DNA of 64,000 nt from Cotesia glomerata (Eukaryota > Arthropoda > Insecta > Hymenoptera > Braconidae), in assembly GCF_020080835.1 (NCBI RefSeq), contig NC_058160.1, forward strand, positions 21,873,152 to 21,937,151, written 5' to 3'. The position numbers and the translations under genes are program-made. The notes below the pieces were generated by a model, which had not been told where the DNA came from, ran no database searches, and saw only the letters and a list, made by a program, of their open reading frames with translations. Positions 45,425 to 57,475 of this stretch are shown in pieces; position 1 is the stretch's first letter, and every line of letters begins with the position of its first letter.

Positions 45425-48299
45425 CAGTGTCTCCAACTCTTGAAAAAACTTTTCCCTAAAACTTTCAACAAAAGCCCCTAAATTAAAAACAAAATCCCCT
45501 AAAACTAAAATTTAAATTATTTAAAAATTAGTCAGATTATTTTTTTTTTATCAGTTTTTATTTTTTAGAAGGTTTTAAAATAGAAAATAAATTATTTTGT
45601 TTCTTTTTTTTTAAACTTCCTTTAATAGACTATACATTATATTTTATATAAGTATTCATATTATGTAAATATTTATATCATATAAATAAATATATTTACT
45701 TTGCGTGTATTGTTAATAACAAATTAATAAATAAAAATTTCTGTATCATATAAAATCACATATTTAAATGAACTATATTGCATTCGTTATATTAAGCAGT
45801 TCTTGAAACTCTATATCACTTACTTTTTCAGTGTCGTTTTTAAAATCATACATGTGTACCGTAAATCTGCTCAGTATTTCTTTAGTGGGCACAAATAAAG
45901 TGCACTGTTCATAATCTCGTTTTAATGAAAATTTAACCATCATAATACTCTTAGTGCTAACTTGTTCCTTAATTTATCCTTTATCACAGCATATATGGAA
46001 AATGCTCTCTCAACATCAGCATTTGAAATGGGAGTAGTTAACAGTGCTAAAGCAAATTTAGAAACATTTTCAAATCTTCTATTACTGCCTGAATCACGAT
46101 CCTCGTAAACTTCTGACCAAAATGATACTGTTTCATTCGTATTATCCCACTGTTTATGAGATAACATGTTCTATTCTTCGATAATATTATCTTTTGATCC
46201 ATACAATGATTCCCTAGTAAATTGTTCCAACAATTTGGATAAATCAGGTTTTCTCTGTGATGTAGCGTAAGTCGGTGTCAAGACATTCATTGGTTTCAAT
46301 ATAGAAATATTCATAGGCAATCGTTCCTGAATTTCAATACATAGTTTCACTAAAAAATCTTTACACCGAGCTCGAATATTCGATATTTCATTTGATGGCA
46401 CTGATTTAGCTGCTTGATCAAAGTTGTATCAAAAAAAAACTGATGATGTATGCATTAGATAGTCTTGAAATTAAAAATTAACTAGATCGTCGTCCTTAAT
46501 TTTCTGCAGTTAAGATAGAACCACAATTTTCTGCAGAATACTCTTATATAACAAAAATAAGTCTTCTAGCAGTTTAAATATTTCAACGTTACGTTTTTGA
46601 AATAGCTTATTTAAATTAGTTAATAATTCTAAATTTGAATGCAAAAAAATCATAAATAATTTATACGCTGGACAAACCATAATATCATATAAGTACTCTG
46701 TGCTTGTAAACATTTGTCAATATTTTTAGCTAATTCAAATAGTAGTTTTAACTCTTCCCATCGCTCTAAAATAGTATTAATTTTTTTCGGATCCTTTTTA
46801 GCTTCATCACCATTCATGACTTTATAAAGTTTTTTATATTCATCCTTACGCTTTGGACTATTGGAAAACCAATTGTGAGCTTCTCTGACAAGATATTCTA
46901 GCTGGCGAGGTAATGTTTCTGCAGCTTTTTCAGCGCACAAATGGAGTGAGTGACAGATACATTTGATAATTACAATATCAGGTACTTCTTGTTTCAAAAG
47001 CGATGAAACAGAATGGTTCACACCGACCATCACATTTGCACCATCAACTCCAATACCGACTAAATTTTTTAAAGAAAGTCCATCAGCTTCTAATTGTAAT
47101 TTTAATGCCGAATGAATACCATTAGCAGTTGCGTCAACTATTTTTACAATACGATAAAATGTAGTCAATAATTTTTTCTTTTTAAAGGAAAAATATCGTA
47201 CCATTATGCATAGAATTTTTTCAGTCGATATATCAATGCTTTCATCAATAATAAGTGAGTAGGGAGATTCCTTCATATCATTCACTGTCTTCGAGCATAC
47301 ACGGGCCTAAAATATTTTTTATAAGTGCTGCACACTTAGTTCGATGCAATTTCATCTTACTAAAAACATCCGAATCCGGTTCAATTTTTTTCAACAATTC
47401 TGTCAAGTGATCAACTGTGATAATTGATGTATGTTCTGCTATAAATGCGGCTAGTTGAAGTTCAGCAACTTTAACTTTATTGTTAGGAGGTTTTATCACG
47501 TTTATTGGACGACATAATTTTGCTTGTTTATCTTTATCAACAGCATTTTTATGTTTAATTGATATCGCATGTTTGCCTAAATCTTTTTTATTTGCTACTA
47601 AAATAGTACGACAATATTGACAATAAGCTTTTTGACAGTTACCAGTAGGATCAGGAGCTATCCAATCTAAAACAATATTGAAAAAAAGTATTGTTAATAA
47701 AAAAAAAAATCTTTTAATTGTGTAACTAAATAAAACATACTTAAGATTATGGAAATTGTTTTAAAAATTATCAAAAATATAACAAACTAACCTTTTAAGT
47801 TTTCGTCTTGTTCCCATTGCTTCGAATATTTTTGAGCGTATTTTTTTTCTTTAAAACAATTTGTTTTATTGCTCATATCAACTATTTGTGTTATAATAAA
47901 GCTGCAGTTATTATATACGATATATTTATAAAGTAAAACTTGATTCTTACCAGACTAAAAACATGTCAACGTTTAAATGTCAAAATCCACTGGGTATCAT
48001 ATACTATAATATAGGTGCGTGAATTTATAGCTATATAGTACATCTACAATAAGTTTGTAATGTATATAGGTATAACTTCCGAGGGCTCTACTTATACTTT
48101 GCTTTAGTATATATATACATTGAAAATGTTCTTTTAAAAATTAATAATTGAAGAATTGTTATTTTTTATTAATTTTGTATATTAAAATATATTTTCTGAC
48201 GAATTAAAAATTCCCAAAAAAATTTATCCCCTAAAACTTTCCCGCTATTTGCAAAATACCCCTAAATTTAGGGGAAAATCCCCCAAGTTGGCATCACTG
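45425..48299 (-). mobile_element. Complete but inactivated hAT-superfamily DNA transposon
   Basis: The ends CAGTGTCTCCAACT (plus strand, left) and CAGTGATGCCAACT (minus strand, right) are hAT-type terminal inverted repeats. They are flanked by an 8 bp target duplication with one mismatch, CGACAAGA (45417-45424) and CGGCAAGA (48300-48307). Total 2,875 bp. The internal minus-strand transposase remnant runs from ATG 47876 to a stop at 45773. It lies between the divergently transcribed DNA2 and INTS1 genes. The mismatch in the duplication and the multiple frame breaks indicate an old insertion. Confidence 0.92.
45773..47876 (-). pseudogene. hAT transposase pseudogene (BED-like zinc finger plus hATC dimerisation domain)
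   Basis: The first exon, 47792-47876 (28 residues plus one base), splices by AAAAG|GTTAGT to 47666 downward. A BED-like finger follows: C-x2-C in CQYCRTILVANKKDLGKH and a second His after ISIK. Next come the RNase-H-like catalytic segments SLIIDESIDIST and VGIGVDGANVM with CHSLHLCAEKAA, and near the end the hATC block ISNADVERAFSIY...KDKLRNKL. The frame is broken at about 47280 and 46690, again after about 46510, by a TAG at about 46171, and again at about 45945, after which another frame continues with typical tail sequence to the stop at 45773. It cannot make a functional transposase as read. The family resembles the ZBED/SCAND3-like hAT transposases of animals. Confidence 0.85.
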
Positions 48300-48930
48300 C
48301 GGCAAGAGTTACTGTAGAACGGTAGAAGATTGACGGAATTGACAGACATGTTACTCTATAGCAGCGCTTCCTAGTGGATTTTACCGCATAGATATAAACC
48401 ATATAAACAAACGACGTAAACAGAGCGGCCCATAACGTTCCAGTTCGTCAGTGTTTCTACATCATCCTCAAGGAACAGAAATACCAGGTAAACTATCTTG
48501 GTATAATAATAATAATAATAATAGATACCAAATATATGTATAAAATTGTCTCTATATGAGAGTGAATCCCCCACTGTTTCTATTTGACCTATTACTCTTA
48601 TTCCCACTTTAAAAATTTGAGACCTGTCAATTTCATTCTTTTATTGAGACAACTTTAAATAAATTAAATGACAATATAAGCAGCGGCATGAGGCAATTTT
48701 TAAATTTTAAATTAACAAATTAAATAATTTAATAAATGACAAAAATGATTATACTGATTTTTTAATTCTTCAAATATGTATTTTTAAATTTCAATCTAGT
48801 AAAATTTTATTTACTTATTTTAAAATTCTAAAAACTGCTGAATGACTGCTACATTTATACTTTGTTGATAAAATATAATTTTTCATGAATAAAAAAATTT
48901 TTAGGATCAGAATAAGGAATAAAAATAAAT
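48300..48930 (+). promoter_or_regulatory. INTS1 promoter and 5' leader
   Basis: This is the short non-repeat stretch between the hAT element and the INTS1 start. A donor CCAG|GTAAAC at 48487/48488 and an acceptor TTTTTTAG ending at 48904 suggest an untranslated leader exon ending at 48487. Mostly AT-rich, with (AAT)n at about 48506-48522. Confidence 0.45.
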
Positions 48931-51900
48931 ATGGAGCGAAATAAACCAGCGATAATTAGCCGAGCCAAGAGTAAAATAGCTCAACATCCACCTGATTTAT
49001 TTGCACTAGGTTCTAAAAGCAGTCGTGATGTGCTTGAATCCAAAAGACCAGGAGTCATCCACAGCAAGCCGAGTGCACCAGCATCTTCAGCCTCATCGTC
49101 ATCAAGTTCAGAGCGTAAGAATAAAGAACCGCCGTCTGGTTCATTGCAATCGCTTATACCCGCGAAAAAAGCTAAGCTGACTAGTCATGTCATCAGCCAT
49201 CCACGTCCACCAATGTCCAGCGCCGAAGCATGGGAAGTTGTTGCTATTGACTGCGAACCACCTGATCTTGTACCTATGGTACTAGAAGCTAGTGACAATG
49301 ATGAAGGTGATAAAGTAATTGGTTTAATTTGTGGTGCTATAAAAACTCTTAAAAATCAGCGATGGAAGCCCGACAGTCTACTGTCCATAGGTCTTATGTA
49401 TTTAGCTAAAATAAGACCATCAATATTTTCAAATGATTGTGTAGTACATGCATTGTCATCATTATTAAAACGTGATCAGGCTCACAATTTTAAGAGCAAA
49501 GGCAATCCTTTGGTACCTGTACTAGCTGCTAATTTATTGATGCGTGGTTTTCATGACAAAAAAGCCTGGCCAGAAGTATTTCTCAAATTATATATCGAAG
49601 ATGCGTTGGGTGAACGTGTTTGGGTTGATCATGATGAATGTAAAGGCTTCACTGACAATATTTTAACAAGTTTATGTACAAGAATACCGCCTAAGAGTGC
49701 TTTGCAGCACGAGTTGTCACTTTTAGCATCGCGCGATTGTCACAGCCCTTCAACGATGGAAGACGACGATTCTGGTACATCAATAACACAAATTGGTGAT
49801 AAAGATAAATCTGAATTTACGGTAAGTCTCAGGTACGCACACTGTCCTGAGACAGTTGAATTAATGGTTTTAGATTTAGTCAAAGAGCAATTGAACCGTC
49901 GTCAGCCCGAATCGATAACGAAAAATGTTTTAAAATTACTTTCATCTGCGTGTGGTCTTGTTGAAATACGTAATCTAGTATTACCCCGTATAGAAGTATG
50001 GCTCCACAATCCAAAATTGATGAAACCAGCTCAGGAATTATTAATTTACATCTGCTATAATTGTACAACTCACACGCAACGTGATGTCGAGGTAATTAGC
50101 CAGTTAGTTAAACTAAGATTAAAAACAAAGGCAGTTGTTAATTTATATTTAAATGGAATCAAAGAATTGATAGGTTTACATCCAGAAAATTTGTCCACCA
50201 TAATGAAGCACACAATCTACAATGAATTGTCTAACGCCAGAAATTCTAATAACATGCCAATGTTAGCAGTTATGTTCCAATCAGCGCCAGAAGCATCTGC
50301 CAAATTATTAGCAGAAATATTTCAAGATCTACTGATGAACCGTGAAGATTTTTTACGACCATTGAGAGCACTTTTCCGTGAAATTATTCGTGTGTGTCGT
50401 CATGATATCAATTTAATAACACTTGCAAAAGCATTGATGAAAGAACGACCGCAAATATTGCAACAAATAGCAGTATTTGAATTTAAAGAACGTATGTTTG
50501 CGTCAATAATTGACTTACTGTGCCTTTGTATGTTTTTAGCAATAAGCCCTCAAGTTAAGGAAGTCGTTTTATTGACTCAACGAGGTGAGAAAAAAGATGT
50601 TGCTCCTTTACAACAATTTCAAAAATTAGTATCAACAATTCAGTATGATACAACAGACTGGTTACAAAGAGCTCAATCAGTTTATGGAGTAGGTAAAGCT
50701 GAATTATTGAAAGCTATTCAAAAAATCATGCTACTCGAATCTCCTGAGCATTATTACAAATTGGATAATTGGCCACCAGAGACAGATCGTGTACTGTTTA
50801 TGCGTATTGTCTGCGAAGTTCCTCTGCTACAGACTACCTTGTTACGAATAATGATGACAGGAACGTCCAAAGAAATAGGTAACTGTCAGCTAGAAATATT
50901 GGACTTTGTTGATCAGTTGGTGCGACGTGCCGCTGGTAATTCTACAGAAGCATTTCCAATGTTACAAGCCGATCAACAAGATATTATTGAATTAATATTC
51001 CAGTTATGTGTCTATCAACCTCCAGGATCCATAAACATACCATCTGGATACACTCCTCCGAATTTAGCTATATCTAATTGTTACTGGAAAGGCTGGACAA
51101 TATTATTGATATTAGCCGCGCACAATCCTACGACAATCGGAGAAACTGGCTGGCGTCGCTATCCAATTTTACAAACATTAATGGAAATGTGTATAACAAA
51201 TCATTTTTCATATCCACCTCCTACGCTAGCTCTTCCGGAAATAATAGAACAAGAACGTACGAAAGAATTGCAACGAGAAGCACGTGAAAAATTAGAAATA
51301 CTTGAATATGAATCGCATCTAGCAGCTGCGTCAACAAAGGTTCAAATATCTGAATCAAACAGCTTACTCCTGTCACAATTAATTACAATGGATCCAACTG
51401 GAATAGCAAGAAGACCCCCGTCTGCAGTACTTGAACAAATTCAGTCACTAAATGTTTCTCATAGACTTGGACATTTGCTGTGTCGATCACGAAAGCCAGA
51501 TTTTCTGCTGGAAATAATTCGAAGACAACAACAGAGTTCGTCTCAAAGTATGCCGTGGTTAGCAGACCTTGTGCAAAATAGCGAAGGTTCTCTCAGTCAA
51601 TTACCCGTTCAATGTCTGTGTGAATTTTTACTATCAACAACAATCCAGGCAGTCGACAAGCAGCCTCGGCACCAACAATTACTTGGACACCTTCAAAAAT
51701 TTTTGACAGATCCCAACGAAAATCCGCAGCATGCTAACGAAGTTCTAGAGTACTTTTTACGTAGACTACAAAGCCCACAGAGTAACAGTCGTATGCAAGC
51801 TATAGCAGGATTGAAATTAGTTTTAGATTCAATTCCTCTTGACGAAGAGCCCATGGAAGTTGATGGTAACAACGAATACGAGGTATGGCTACTAAAAAAG

Positions 51901-54900
51901 CTTCCATCTATTCCACATTTTGCTGCATATATTCCAACTCCTTATAATTCAGTCCGCGGAATGGTTTCTCATATTCTACGCCCTGCTTGCCTTGTAGAAA
52001 ATAATCCAGAGTTAGTACGAGCTTACATTGCTTATCTAGCTGAACACACTGTCGACGATGATCTTCCGGACTTTGCAGATCTAGCAAATGACATGGCTCA
52101 ATTGGTAGTTGAACGCAGTACTATTACAACAGCTATTTTACCAGAACCCGACAGTGATTGTCCTCAAGCTCGACAAACTCTTCAAGCTTTGAAAACAATA
52201 TTCTGCAATTACCTGAGAAAAGCTCGATCACCAAGCGGCGGAAATATCACCTGGTCTGAAAGTCAAGATCAAATACTCGTTCAGTGGGCAAGCAAGGAAG
52301 AATGTACAATGCATATTCTTGTTGTTCATGCAATGATTATTCTTTTGACGTATGATATAATCGACGACAACGGTCTTTCAAATGATTTATTGGAGACTTG
52401 GTTTCCAGAAATCGGCGACCCTCCAAAAGCTTATCTCGTTGATACTAGCGAAGAAGCACTCCTCATTCCCGACTGGTTGAAATTACGAATGATACGCAGC
52501 AATGTACCTCGATTAGTTGACGCTGCTCTGAAAGATCTTGAGCCTCAACAATTGGTTCTTTTTATTCAGAGTTTTGGAATTCCTGTTTCTTCAATGAGCA
52601 AGCTGCTACATACACTGGATGTCGCTGTGCAAATCGATCGAAGTTCTGTTGGTGAGGCTGTACTGGACAAAGCTTACATGGCTCAATTAGTAAAAGTTCA
52701 ACATCATCGTGGTGCTACTGGTGGCTTAGTGTTTGTTAAAGTACTTCAATTAGTTGAGCCACAATTGCTTGAAGCTGCTACAGTAGGGAATGAAAAATTA
52801 CAAGAGGCATTACCGCAAAGTGCGATGATTAAAAGTCAATCTGTAATACAGTATCCTATTAAAACCGAAGTACCCCATCTTATAAATAAATTATTCATTG
52901 AAAATATTCCAATGTTACAAAAAGCTGAAGCGTACAGAAGATTGCACAAAACTTTGGCCAAAAATTTACAAAAATCAACTAAAGAAAGTGGAGCTATTAT
53001 CCTGGCAATTCAACATATCTGCAGTGTATTAAGTTCAATGCAAGTTGAACAATTTCTGGCGTCACTTGTCCACATACCTCAGTACTCGTGTACGTTAATG
53101 AGAATTATATTGTTACCTTTAAAAAAATCTGGAACACCAAGTAACTTGGTCGATCTCGGGAAAAATATGTGTTTAAATTTAATTTCACTTATTGGTGATG
53201 TAAAAGCGCCAATCCTGTCAATATTACGGGACTTTGCTGATATTCAAAAAACAAAAACAGCGCGACGTAATGACCTCGTAGCATTGACTAAAACACGTGA
53301 GCCTTCTGTAATTCTAGAAAATACAGATTCTGTAAATTTAGAGAGTGTGGGACGTACTTTATTGGATATTCTTTTGAAAAACGCAGATAACAATATTCTA
53401 GTTAATGCAATGGCTCAGTCACTGGTCTCAGACAGTAATGAAGGACTCGTTAAACCCAGAACTGGTCTTTTGATTGACTGGTTGGCATCAATAGAACCCG
53501 AACTGATTGGAGTCTGTCCTGTTCTTCAGATGAAATTACTCTTCGGGAAATCCAAGCTCCATATCAAGATTGATGATAGCATAGTAAACTCTCATACATA
53601 TCGACCTTATTTACTAACTTTGCTCACTCACAGAGCCAGTTGGGCGACTCTGTACAAATGCGTTGGACACTTACTCAACAAATGTGACGAAGAATACGAT
53701 CCAACTGCGGTTCTAGATTTTCTTTGGGCCTTGACATGTAATCCTAAGCTATGGCAAGGTCGTGATAAATTCACTCCAAAACACTATGTTCCAGAAGATA
53801 TTTTATTGTTGACTCCGCAACAGCTTTTAACGCTGGTGGCTTACGTCGTAGCCGAGGCTGTTATTGTTCATGATCGACAGGGTAGGAATGCTGCGTTGAC
53901 ACAAATGGAATTACGACTTGACTTACTTCAACATTGTTTATCTACTAAAGAAAAGCGGATATCTGATGTTGTTAAGTATTTAGCAGACCGTATGGTTGAT
54001 AACTCAAGTACGGTTGAATCAGACATGGCTCATCAATTTCTCTTGCACATGTATATGAAGATACCAAAGGTAATATGCTTTTTAAATCAATTTCAAGCTA
54101 AAAAATTTGTTGCCAGTGCTAAAATCACCGATTGGACGGGCTCGGTATTGGATTGTATGAGTCATTCATTGCTGACTGCGTTAGCAGCAACTCCAAGACA
54201 AAAATCCTGGATATCAAAGTCTCAAGAGTTTGAACTGTGTGCGAGAAAAATGGCAGCAGTACATCCGATTTTGGTACTAAGACAGTTACCGATGCTCGCG
54301 TCATCACTTACAGGCAGATCACATTTAGATATGATTGATTTCCGTACAGGGCATCATCTTAATTTATTTATTCAAGTCATGGGACTTTTAGAACTTCTTC
54401 AGCCTTATCTATTCAATGAGGAGCATCAAACTGCCCTGGAAAATACTTTAGAAAATTACTTTCAGTGTTTCCAGAATTATGGAAACTACAAAGATCACCA
54501 TCATTTAATAACTCTTTTAAATAGGTTTGTTGGATTATTACAAGCTTATATTTCACATGACGCTCAACGCGCTCTAAAGTATCTGCACAGTCGTGTCCAC
54601 TTGCTACGTGAACTTCAAGCATATTACTCTGGAGTGGTTAGTCTAAGATCTTTAATTGCTGCGATACCCGGACCCAGAGAAGGGACCAACGGTGAAGAAA
54701 TATTTTTGGCTGGTCCACCTAATGTCAATCAAAAGGATAACGCCATACCTCAAAACTGGCATTTCATGATTGGATCGTTGAGCAAAATTCAAGGCGAAGG
54801 TAAAATATTTTTATTTATTTATAATATTAAATTATGTACTTATGCTCATAAATATTTTTATTGTAGATGTTATGACGGCTCTACTAGAAATAGAACAAAT

Positions 54901-55368
54901 GTCATCACGAAAGCCCTCGATATTTGATTATGTAACTGACAGTCTAACTGAATTATTGGTGTCACCGCAAGGAAATATAAGAAGTCTAGCTCATTCATTA
55001 CTTGCAAAAGCACTTAAACATAAACCAACACTCAATCTTACGATATTATCAGCATTCCAACGATGCCTTGACAGTCCTAGGTCTGATGTGTTAATGTCAG
55101 CACTTGATAGACTTCCTGATGTTGTTCTCTGTATGCAAGGTAATTAAAAATTTTTTTTATTTACTGATAAAAATTATTTAAAAAATTTATAAATAATTTT
55201 TATTATAAATTAATATTTTAATTATTTACTTAAATATTAATTTTATTTACAGAACATGCATTGCCTCTGTTGCAAAAAGTATTTGAATTAGGAGTGAATT
55301 CAAACGTCAATACAATTCCTCATATAACTAAAAGTATAATGTTATTAAATATACAACAAGGATGTTGA
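48931..55368 (+). CDS. INTS1: Integrator complex subunit 1
   Basis: INTS1 is the largest scaffold subunit of Integrator, the nuclear complex that binds the RNA polymerase II C-terminal domain, processes snRNA 3' ends and terminates paused transcription. Three exons, 48931-54799, 54867-55139 and 55253-55368, encode 2,085 residues (human about 2,190). It begins MERNKPAIISRAKSK, has a Ser-rich stretch (SSASSSSSSERKNKEP) and a short basic patch PAKKAKL that may be a nuclear signal, then alpha-helical HEAT-like sequence throughout. The region from about residue 90 (AEAWEVVAIDCEPPDLVPMV) and the central part match INTS1 from memory of the family. Splice joins: GAAG|GTAAAA to ATGTTATGACG, and CAAG|GTAATT to AACATGCATTG. 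The single 5.9 kb first coding exon is striking in a gene this size. The stop is 134 bp from the stop of the convergent NXF gene. Confidence 0.96.
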
Positions 55369-55411
55369 ACAAAAATAATTATAGAGTAACTATAAATTAA
55401 TTATTTCATTG

Positions 55412-55485
55412 TTTATTTGTTTAATTATCGAAATGGAAATATTTATACATGTATATTGTATTATTAAGAAATGATTATTAATAAA
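55412..55485. terminator. Crossed poly(A) signals of INTS1 and NXF
   Basis: AATAAA for the plus-strand INTS1 is at 55480-55485, and TTTATT (AATAAA on the minus strand) for the NXF gene is at 55412-55417. Each signal lies on the far side of the other, so the two 3' UTRs should overlap by roughly a hundred bases if these are used. Confidence 0.5.
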
Positions 55486-55502
55486 ATGATGAAAATTAAT
55501 TT

Positions 55503-57230
55503 TCAACGCCTTGATCCAAATGCTTTCCGAGATATGTCATTTACTGTATAAGATTTCATAAATTTACTAATCGCATCACGTAAATTCCAATCAGACTGTT
55601 CGAGAAATTCACGACAATATTCCATATTCATTGTACTAACATTCGACAAAAATTTAACTAGATCATTTTTTTCGCCTTCTCCCAAATAAGTAGGAATGAA
55701 ATTTGGTATAACATTCAGTCCAGTATTATTCTGGTTATTTTCCATCATCGTTGCATTTCCACTTTGAATGTGATACTGATCATTGACGATTCTAAATTCC
55801 CGGTCGTCTTTCTCTACAAGAATAAATGTACGACTGAAGTAGAGTGAAATTGGAAATTCACGGTAATAAAATGGTCCCTGAATATTGACTGCCAGATGAT
55901 TGTCACCCTGATGGAGAATATCGACTGTAAAATTTTTGTAATTATGATACATAGGCGGTAGACGCCTTAAGGTATCAATTATTTCCCCAGCACCACTCAG
56001 CAAATATTTGTAGCATCTTGAGTAGTCAACGACCTTCAATAGATTCCTGTTGATATTAATAATTTTAGTAAGCTGTCTATGTCGCGGATTAGCAATGTCT
56101 CCAAATGTTGCTGAGAAAAAAGCATCAGACTCGTAAATCCCATTTAAATCAGTCCGGTCTTTTTGATCAAACAGAGTAAAGTAATGCTGAATAAACTGAC
56201 GCACTAGAGATATTCTAGATTCGTCATTCAAAAAATATGGATGATACGGCGGCATTAATTGTTGTTTAACGCCTATTATTACACCATCCAATCTCTGTAT
56301 ATGAGGAAATACAAATTTAACAGCTTGAATATAATCTTCAGGCTTTTTAAACTGCTTGCAGAATGGATTACCATCCAGCCACAATTCTGTAATTTTAAAT
56401 TCTGAAAAATATCTTAAATAATCAATATTTTCTATTTTATTGTGACTTAAATCTAATTTCGTTAGAGTAAATCCAAATAGTTTTTCATATAATAGTATTC
56501 CAAGTAAACCATTGTTACGCAAATTTAATTCACGTATCTGTAATTTATTGTCTCGTAAATTACCCATCCGCATTTTACAACATTTAAATACAAAAACAAG
56601 TACACTGGACGATGATAATGGACAATAAAGTGAACCAAACTGCTTGTCATGATGAAAGTTTTCAAGATTAAGTATTTTTTTAGAACCATCCCACCGTGAA
56701 TTCAAAACATCAACAACTATACGATGTAAATTTAGCGGTAGCTTCTGATTATTTACAAAACCTAAAACAATGTCTAGTTTTAAAATATTATCATCAGGTA
56801 ATCTTATCATCAATCCTTGTTTAACTAGAGTATCTATTGCAGCAATAGTACATTTAGCTAAAAAAGTTGCTTTTTTAGTACTGTCAACTTGGTATTTTAG
56901 AGCCAGAATTACTTCTGGCTGGCACGTTAATAATACGGAATCCAAAATAGTCTCTTTGGAGTATTCACCCACGTTGAAGATAATAAATTTATGCCATAAA
57001 TCTTGCCTTGCTGCTAATGCTAACTCGTGATTATTGAACGATGGTTTGAGATAAGTTAATCTCAATGGCTCGCAGTTTGCATTCTGAGATGGTACTGTTG
57101 ATGTTGTTGTTGTAACTACTTCAACAGCAGCTGCAGCTGCCGTTGCTACTGCTAATGATGGATTGGAGGCCAATGGACTTGTTTTTATTGAAACTGATGC
57201 CGTCGGCATCCTATTTTTTCTTCTTTTCAT
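55503..57230 (-). CDS. Nuclear RNA export factor (NXF/TAP family), intronless
   Basis: NXF proteins carry mRNP through the nuclear pore as a heterodimer with NXT1/p15; insect NXF2 and NXF3 act instead in piRNA pathways. A single uninterrupted frame of 575 residues starts at MKRRKNRMP. After an Ala/Thr-rich leader come an RRM-like domain (about 70-175, WHKFIIFNVGEYSKETILD), leucine-rich repeats (about 220-330; LRELNLRNNGLL-type, LTKLDLSHNKIENI, ITELWLDGNPFC), an NTF2-like domain (about 340-500; RQFIQHYFTLFDQKDR, FSRTFILVEKD, FRIVNDQYH) and a C-terminal UBA-like TAP-C domain (MNMEYCREFLEQSDWNLRDAISKF). All four domains are in the usual order. No intron is visible, and the RRM is divergent from NXF1. 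It may be a specialised paralog of retrotransposed origin; which NXF it matches cannot be settled by eye. Confidence 0.9.
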   Translation of the reverse strand: MKRRKNRMPTASVSIKTSPLASNPSLAVATAAAAAVEVVTTTTSTVPSQNANCEPLRLTYLKPSFNNHELALAARQDLWHKFIIFNVGEYSKETILDSVLLTCQPEVILALKYQVDSTKKATFLAKCTIAAIDTLVKQGLMIRLPDDNILKLDIVLGFVNNQKLPLNLHRIVVDVLNSRWDGSKKILNLENFHHDKQFGSLYCPLSSSSVLVFVFKCCKMRMGNLRDNKLQIRELNLRNNGLLGILLYEKLFGFTLTKLDLSHNKIENIDYLRYFSEFKITELWLDGNPFCKQFKKPEDYIQAVKFVFPHIQRLDGVIIGVKQQLMPPYHPYFLNDESRISLVRQFIQHYFTLFDQKDRTDLNGIYESDAFFSATFGDIANPRHRQLTKIININRNLLKVVDYSRCYKYLLSGAGEIIDTLRRLPPMYHNYKNFTVDILHQGDNHLAVNIQGPFYYREFPISLYFSRTFILVEKDDREFRIVNDQYHIQSGNATMMENNQNNTGLNVIPNFIPTYLGEGEKNDLVKFLSNVSTMNMEYCREFLEQSDWNLRDAISKFMKSYTVNDISRKAFGSRR

Positions 57231-57475
57231 CGGTATTTATTTTATATTTTCAACAAATAAAAATAAGATTTAAATATTTTGTCACACCCTTACTATTTGT
57301 ACTCACTGTAATAAACAACTTTGAAACTCAATTGAATGCGTCGGCGTAACATAACCTATGATAAGTTATGTAAACAAAGACCGGTGTCAGATTAATAGAG
57401 ACAGAAAATCATTCACATGTGTGTGAGATTAAAAATATTTTACTCCGTTTTTGTTTTTGTTGTTTATTTGATAAA
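57231..57475. promoter_or_regulatory. Bidirectional promoter, NXF and OSGEPL1
   Basis: Only 245 bp separate the two divergent ATG codons, so both promoters and 5' UTRs must share this interval. It includes CGTCGGCG-like and AACATAACCTATGATAAGTT sequence, less AT-rich than the surroundings. I see no canonical TATA box. Confidence 0.6.

Noticed and set aside
48371..48607. 78-codon minus-strand frame upstream of INTS1
   Set aside because: Overlaps the likely INTS1 leader and consists of microsatellite-derived Tyr runs.
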